Below, in pieces: positions 62,299 to 64,000 of a DNA stretch of 64,000 nt. Within the stretch, counting starts at the first letter, position 1, and the number at the start of each line of letters is the position of its first letter. Origin of the DNA: Piscinibacterium candidicorallinum (GTDB taxonomy: Bacteria > Pseudomonadota > Gammaproteobacteria > Burkholderiales > Burkholderiaceae_C); NCBI RefSeq assembly GCF_047549485.1, contig NZ_CP180191.1, positions 3,038,001 through 3,102,000 on the forward strand. The letters run 5' to 3'. The notes beneath the pieces were generated by a model that saw nothing but the letters and a program-made list of their open reading frames with translations, ran no database searches and was not told the origin of the DNA. A program made the position numbers and the translations under genes.

Positions 62299-64000
62299 TC
62301 ATGCCCGCTCTTCCACAAAGCTGCGAACACTCTCCAGCGCCTTGGGCAGCGCGGCGGCGTCGGTCCCTCCGGCCATGGCCATGTCGGGCTTGCCGCCGCC
62401 CTTGCCGCCAACCTGCTGCGCAACAAAGTTCACGAGGTCGCCGGCCTTGATCCTGCCCATCACGTCGGCCGTGGCGCCCGCAGCCAGCTGCACCTTGCCG
62501 CCTTCCACGGCCGCCAGCACGATGGCTGCGGTCTTGAGCTTGGCCTTGAGCTGGTCCATGGTCTCGCGCAGGGTCTTGGCGTCTGCGCCTTCGAGCCTGG
62601 CGGCCAGCACCTTGATGCCCTTGATGTCCACGGCACTGCCGGCAAGATCGCTGCCCTGCGCAGCGGCCAGCTTGCTCTTGGCGGCGGCCAGTTCCTTCTC
62701 AAGCAGCCGGATCTGATCCTGCACCTGCGCCACGCGGGCCACGAGTTCCGTGGGCTGGGCCTTCAGAGCCGCGGCCACCTCACCCACGGCCGCATCCATG
62801 CGCTGCACCCAGTTCACGGCGTTCATGCCGGTGATGGCCTCCACGCGGCGCACGCCAGCGGCCACACCGCCTTCGCTAACGATCTTGAAGAAACCGATGT
62901 CGCCGGTGCGCTCCACGTGCGTGCCGCCGCAGAGTTCGCGGCTCGTGCCGATGTCCAACACGCGCACTTCGTCGCCATACTTCTCGCCGAACAGCATCAT
63001 CGCGCCGAGCTTCTGCGCGTCTTCCATCGGCACGACGCGAGCCAGCGTGCTGCTGTTGGCAATGATCTCGGCATTCACCTTGGCCTCGACCTCGCGCATC
63101 TGCGCATCGGTCATCGGGGCGTTGTGCGCAAAGTCGAAGCGAGTCTTGTCGGCATCGACCAGGCTGCCCTTCTGCTGCACGTGGCTGCCGAGCACTTCGC
63201 GCAGGGCCTTGTGCATGATGTGCGTCACGCTGTGGTTGCGCATGGTGGCGGCGCGCACGGCACCGTTCACCGTGGCGGTAAGCGCATCACCCTTCCTGAG
63301 CGCGCCCTTGGTCAGCGTACCGTGGTGGCCAAACACCGTGGACTGGATCTTCTGCGTGTCCTGCACCGCGAACTCGGCGCCGGCATTCGTCAGCACACCC
63401 ACATCACCCACCTGGCCGCCGCTCTCGGCATAGAAGGGCGTGTTGTCGAGCACGACCACACCCGAATCGCCTGCCTTCATCTCGGCCACTTCCGTGCCGC
63501 CCACGTAGAGCGCAGTGATCTTTGCGCCTTCGATGACGAGCTTGTCGTAGCCGTGGAAAGTGGTGGCGGCGCCGCTGTAGTCGAGCGCGCGGTCCATCTT
63601 GAACTTGCCTGCGGCGCGGCTGGCCTCCTGCTGGCGGGCCATGGCGGCATTGAAGCCGGCCTCGTCCACCGTGAAGCCGCGCTCGCGGCCCACATCGGCC
63701 GTGAGGTCGAGCGGGAAGCCGTAAGTGTCGTGCAGCTTGAAGGCCACTTCGCCATCGAGCGTCTTGACGCCGCCGGCCAGTGCGCCGTCCAGGATGCTCA
63801 TGCCATGCTCGAGCGTCTCGAAGAAGCGTGCTTCCTCGGCCGCGAGCGTGTCCATGATGCGCTGCTGCTGCTCGGCGATCTCGGGGTAGGCCTCGCCCAT
63901 CTGCGCAACAAGATCCGGCACCAGCTTGTGGAAGAAGGGCTTGCGGCAGCCGAGCTTGTAGCCGTGGCGGATGGCGCGGCGCACGATCCGGCGCTGCACG
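62299..64000 (-). CDS. alaS: Alanyl-tRNA synthetase (5' end outside window)
   Basis: C-terminal 567 residues of a class II synthetase. The window edge cuts it within VQRRIVRRAIRHGYKLG, the end of the catalytic domain (class II motif 3 region). The editing domain has the zinc ligands in NHSVTHIMHKAL and the Cys in CGGTHVERTGDIGFFKI. The C-Ala domain follows with a helical coil (LEKELAAAKSKLAAAQGS) and GGKGGGKPDMAMAGGTD. The stop is at 62299; a decayed copy of this end lies 67 bases on. Confidence 0.95.
   Translation of the reverse strand, partial: VQRRIVRRAIRHGYKLGCRKPFFHKLVPDLVAQMGEAYPEIAEQQQRIMDTLAAEEARFFETLEHGMSILDGALAGGVKTLDGEVAFKLHDTYGFPLDLTADVGRERGFTVDEAGFNAAMARQQEASRAAGKFKMDRALDYSGAATTFHGYDKLVIEGAKITALYVGGTEVAEMKAGDSGVVVLDNTPFYAESGGQVGDVGVLTNAGAEFAVQDTQKIQSTVFGHHGTLTKGALRKGDALTATVNGAVRAATMRNHSVTHIMHKALREVLGSHVQQKGSLVDADKTRFDFAHNAPMTDAQMREVEAKVNAEIIANSSTLARVVPMEDAQKLGAMMLFGEKYGDEVRVLDIGTSRELCGGTHVERTGDIGFFKIVSEGGVAAGVRRVEAITGMNAVNWVQRMDAAVGEVAAALKAQPTELVARVAQVQDQIRLLEKELAAAKSKLAAAQGSDLAGSAVDIKGIKVLAARLEGADAKTLRETMDQLKAKLKTAAIVLAAVEGGKVQLAAGATADVMGRIKAGDLVNFVAQQVGGKGGGKPDMAMAGGTDAAALPKALESVRSFVEERA

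Noticed and set aside
62127..62426. In-frame upstream extension of the small lipoprotein
   Set aside because: The translation crosses the duplicated alaS end in a wrong frame (PRCPRRWRV twice), and the lipoprotein signal starts at 62126.

Overview
The window is a high-GC, gene-dense chromosomal segment from a betaproteobacterium, most likely of the order Burkholderiales. The evidence is the codon usage and the gene neighbourhoods: divergent yhdP and glnE with nit, tldD and aroG-type genes behind yhdP; pepA-holC-(DUF2486-like)-valS next to divergent lptF-lptG; and a CysB-type LysR regulator. No genus can be named from sequence alone. There is no phage, transposase, rRNA, tRNA or CRISPR array that I can see. 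Nearly everything is housekeeping or cell-envelope function.

Layout. 1-2930: a MacAB-type efflux module (adaptor cut by the window edge, ATPase, permease). 3085-7583: a diguanylate cyclase, a DUF4397 lipoprotein and an OmpR/EnvZ-type two-component pair. 7728-14529: a fold-I Orn/Lys/Arg decarboxylase, an Ada-like repair/regulator fusion, an EamA exporter, two small secreted Cys-containing proteins, dcd, and a redoxin. 14554-21524: a hybrid histidine kinase, then a lipid A/LPS core cluster (msbA, two family-9 glycosyltransferases) that carries a solitary DsbD N-terminal domain. 21620-23226: a DUF6502 protein divergent from a Ser-rich secreted protein, with a strong promoter lying between palindromes. 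23342-32714: dnaE, an unknown protein, a TrhO-type rhodanese, a repeat-bearing acidic protein, a WrbA-like flavoprotein, two pirins and a divergent LysR. 32739-39413: a PAS hybrid kinase, another GT9, a haem-motif diguanylate cyclase and two tandem DAHP synthases. 39670-49014: tldD, nit, yhdP and glnE. 49247-59428: cysB-like regulator, lptG/lptF, pepA, holC, a DUF2486-like protein and valS. 59462-64000: a HEAT-like protein of less GC-rich composition, a TusA-like protein, a GNAT enzyme, a lipoprotein and alaS (cut by the window edge).

Functional themes are outer-membrane biogenesis (msbA, three GT9 enzymes, lptF/lptG, yhdP), signal transduction (two diguanylate cyclases with I-sites, two hybrid kinases, one two-component pair) and translation/replication (valS, alaS, dnaE, holC). 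The items most worth a second look are non-coding: the palindrome-flanked promoter at 22683-22748, a 67-nt dispersed palindromic element in two copies (87% identical), a candidate small RNA or attenuator ahead of the cysB-like gene, and a decayed duplicate of the alaS 3' end.
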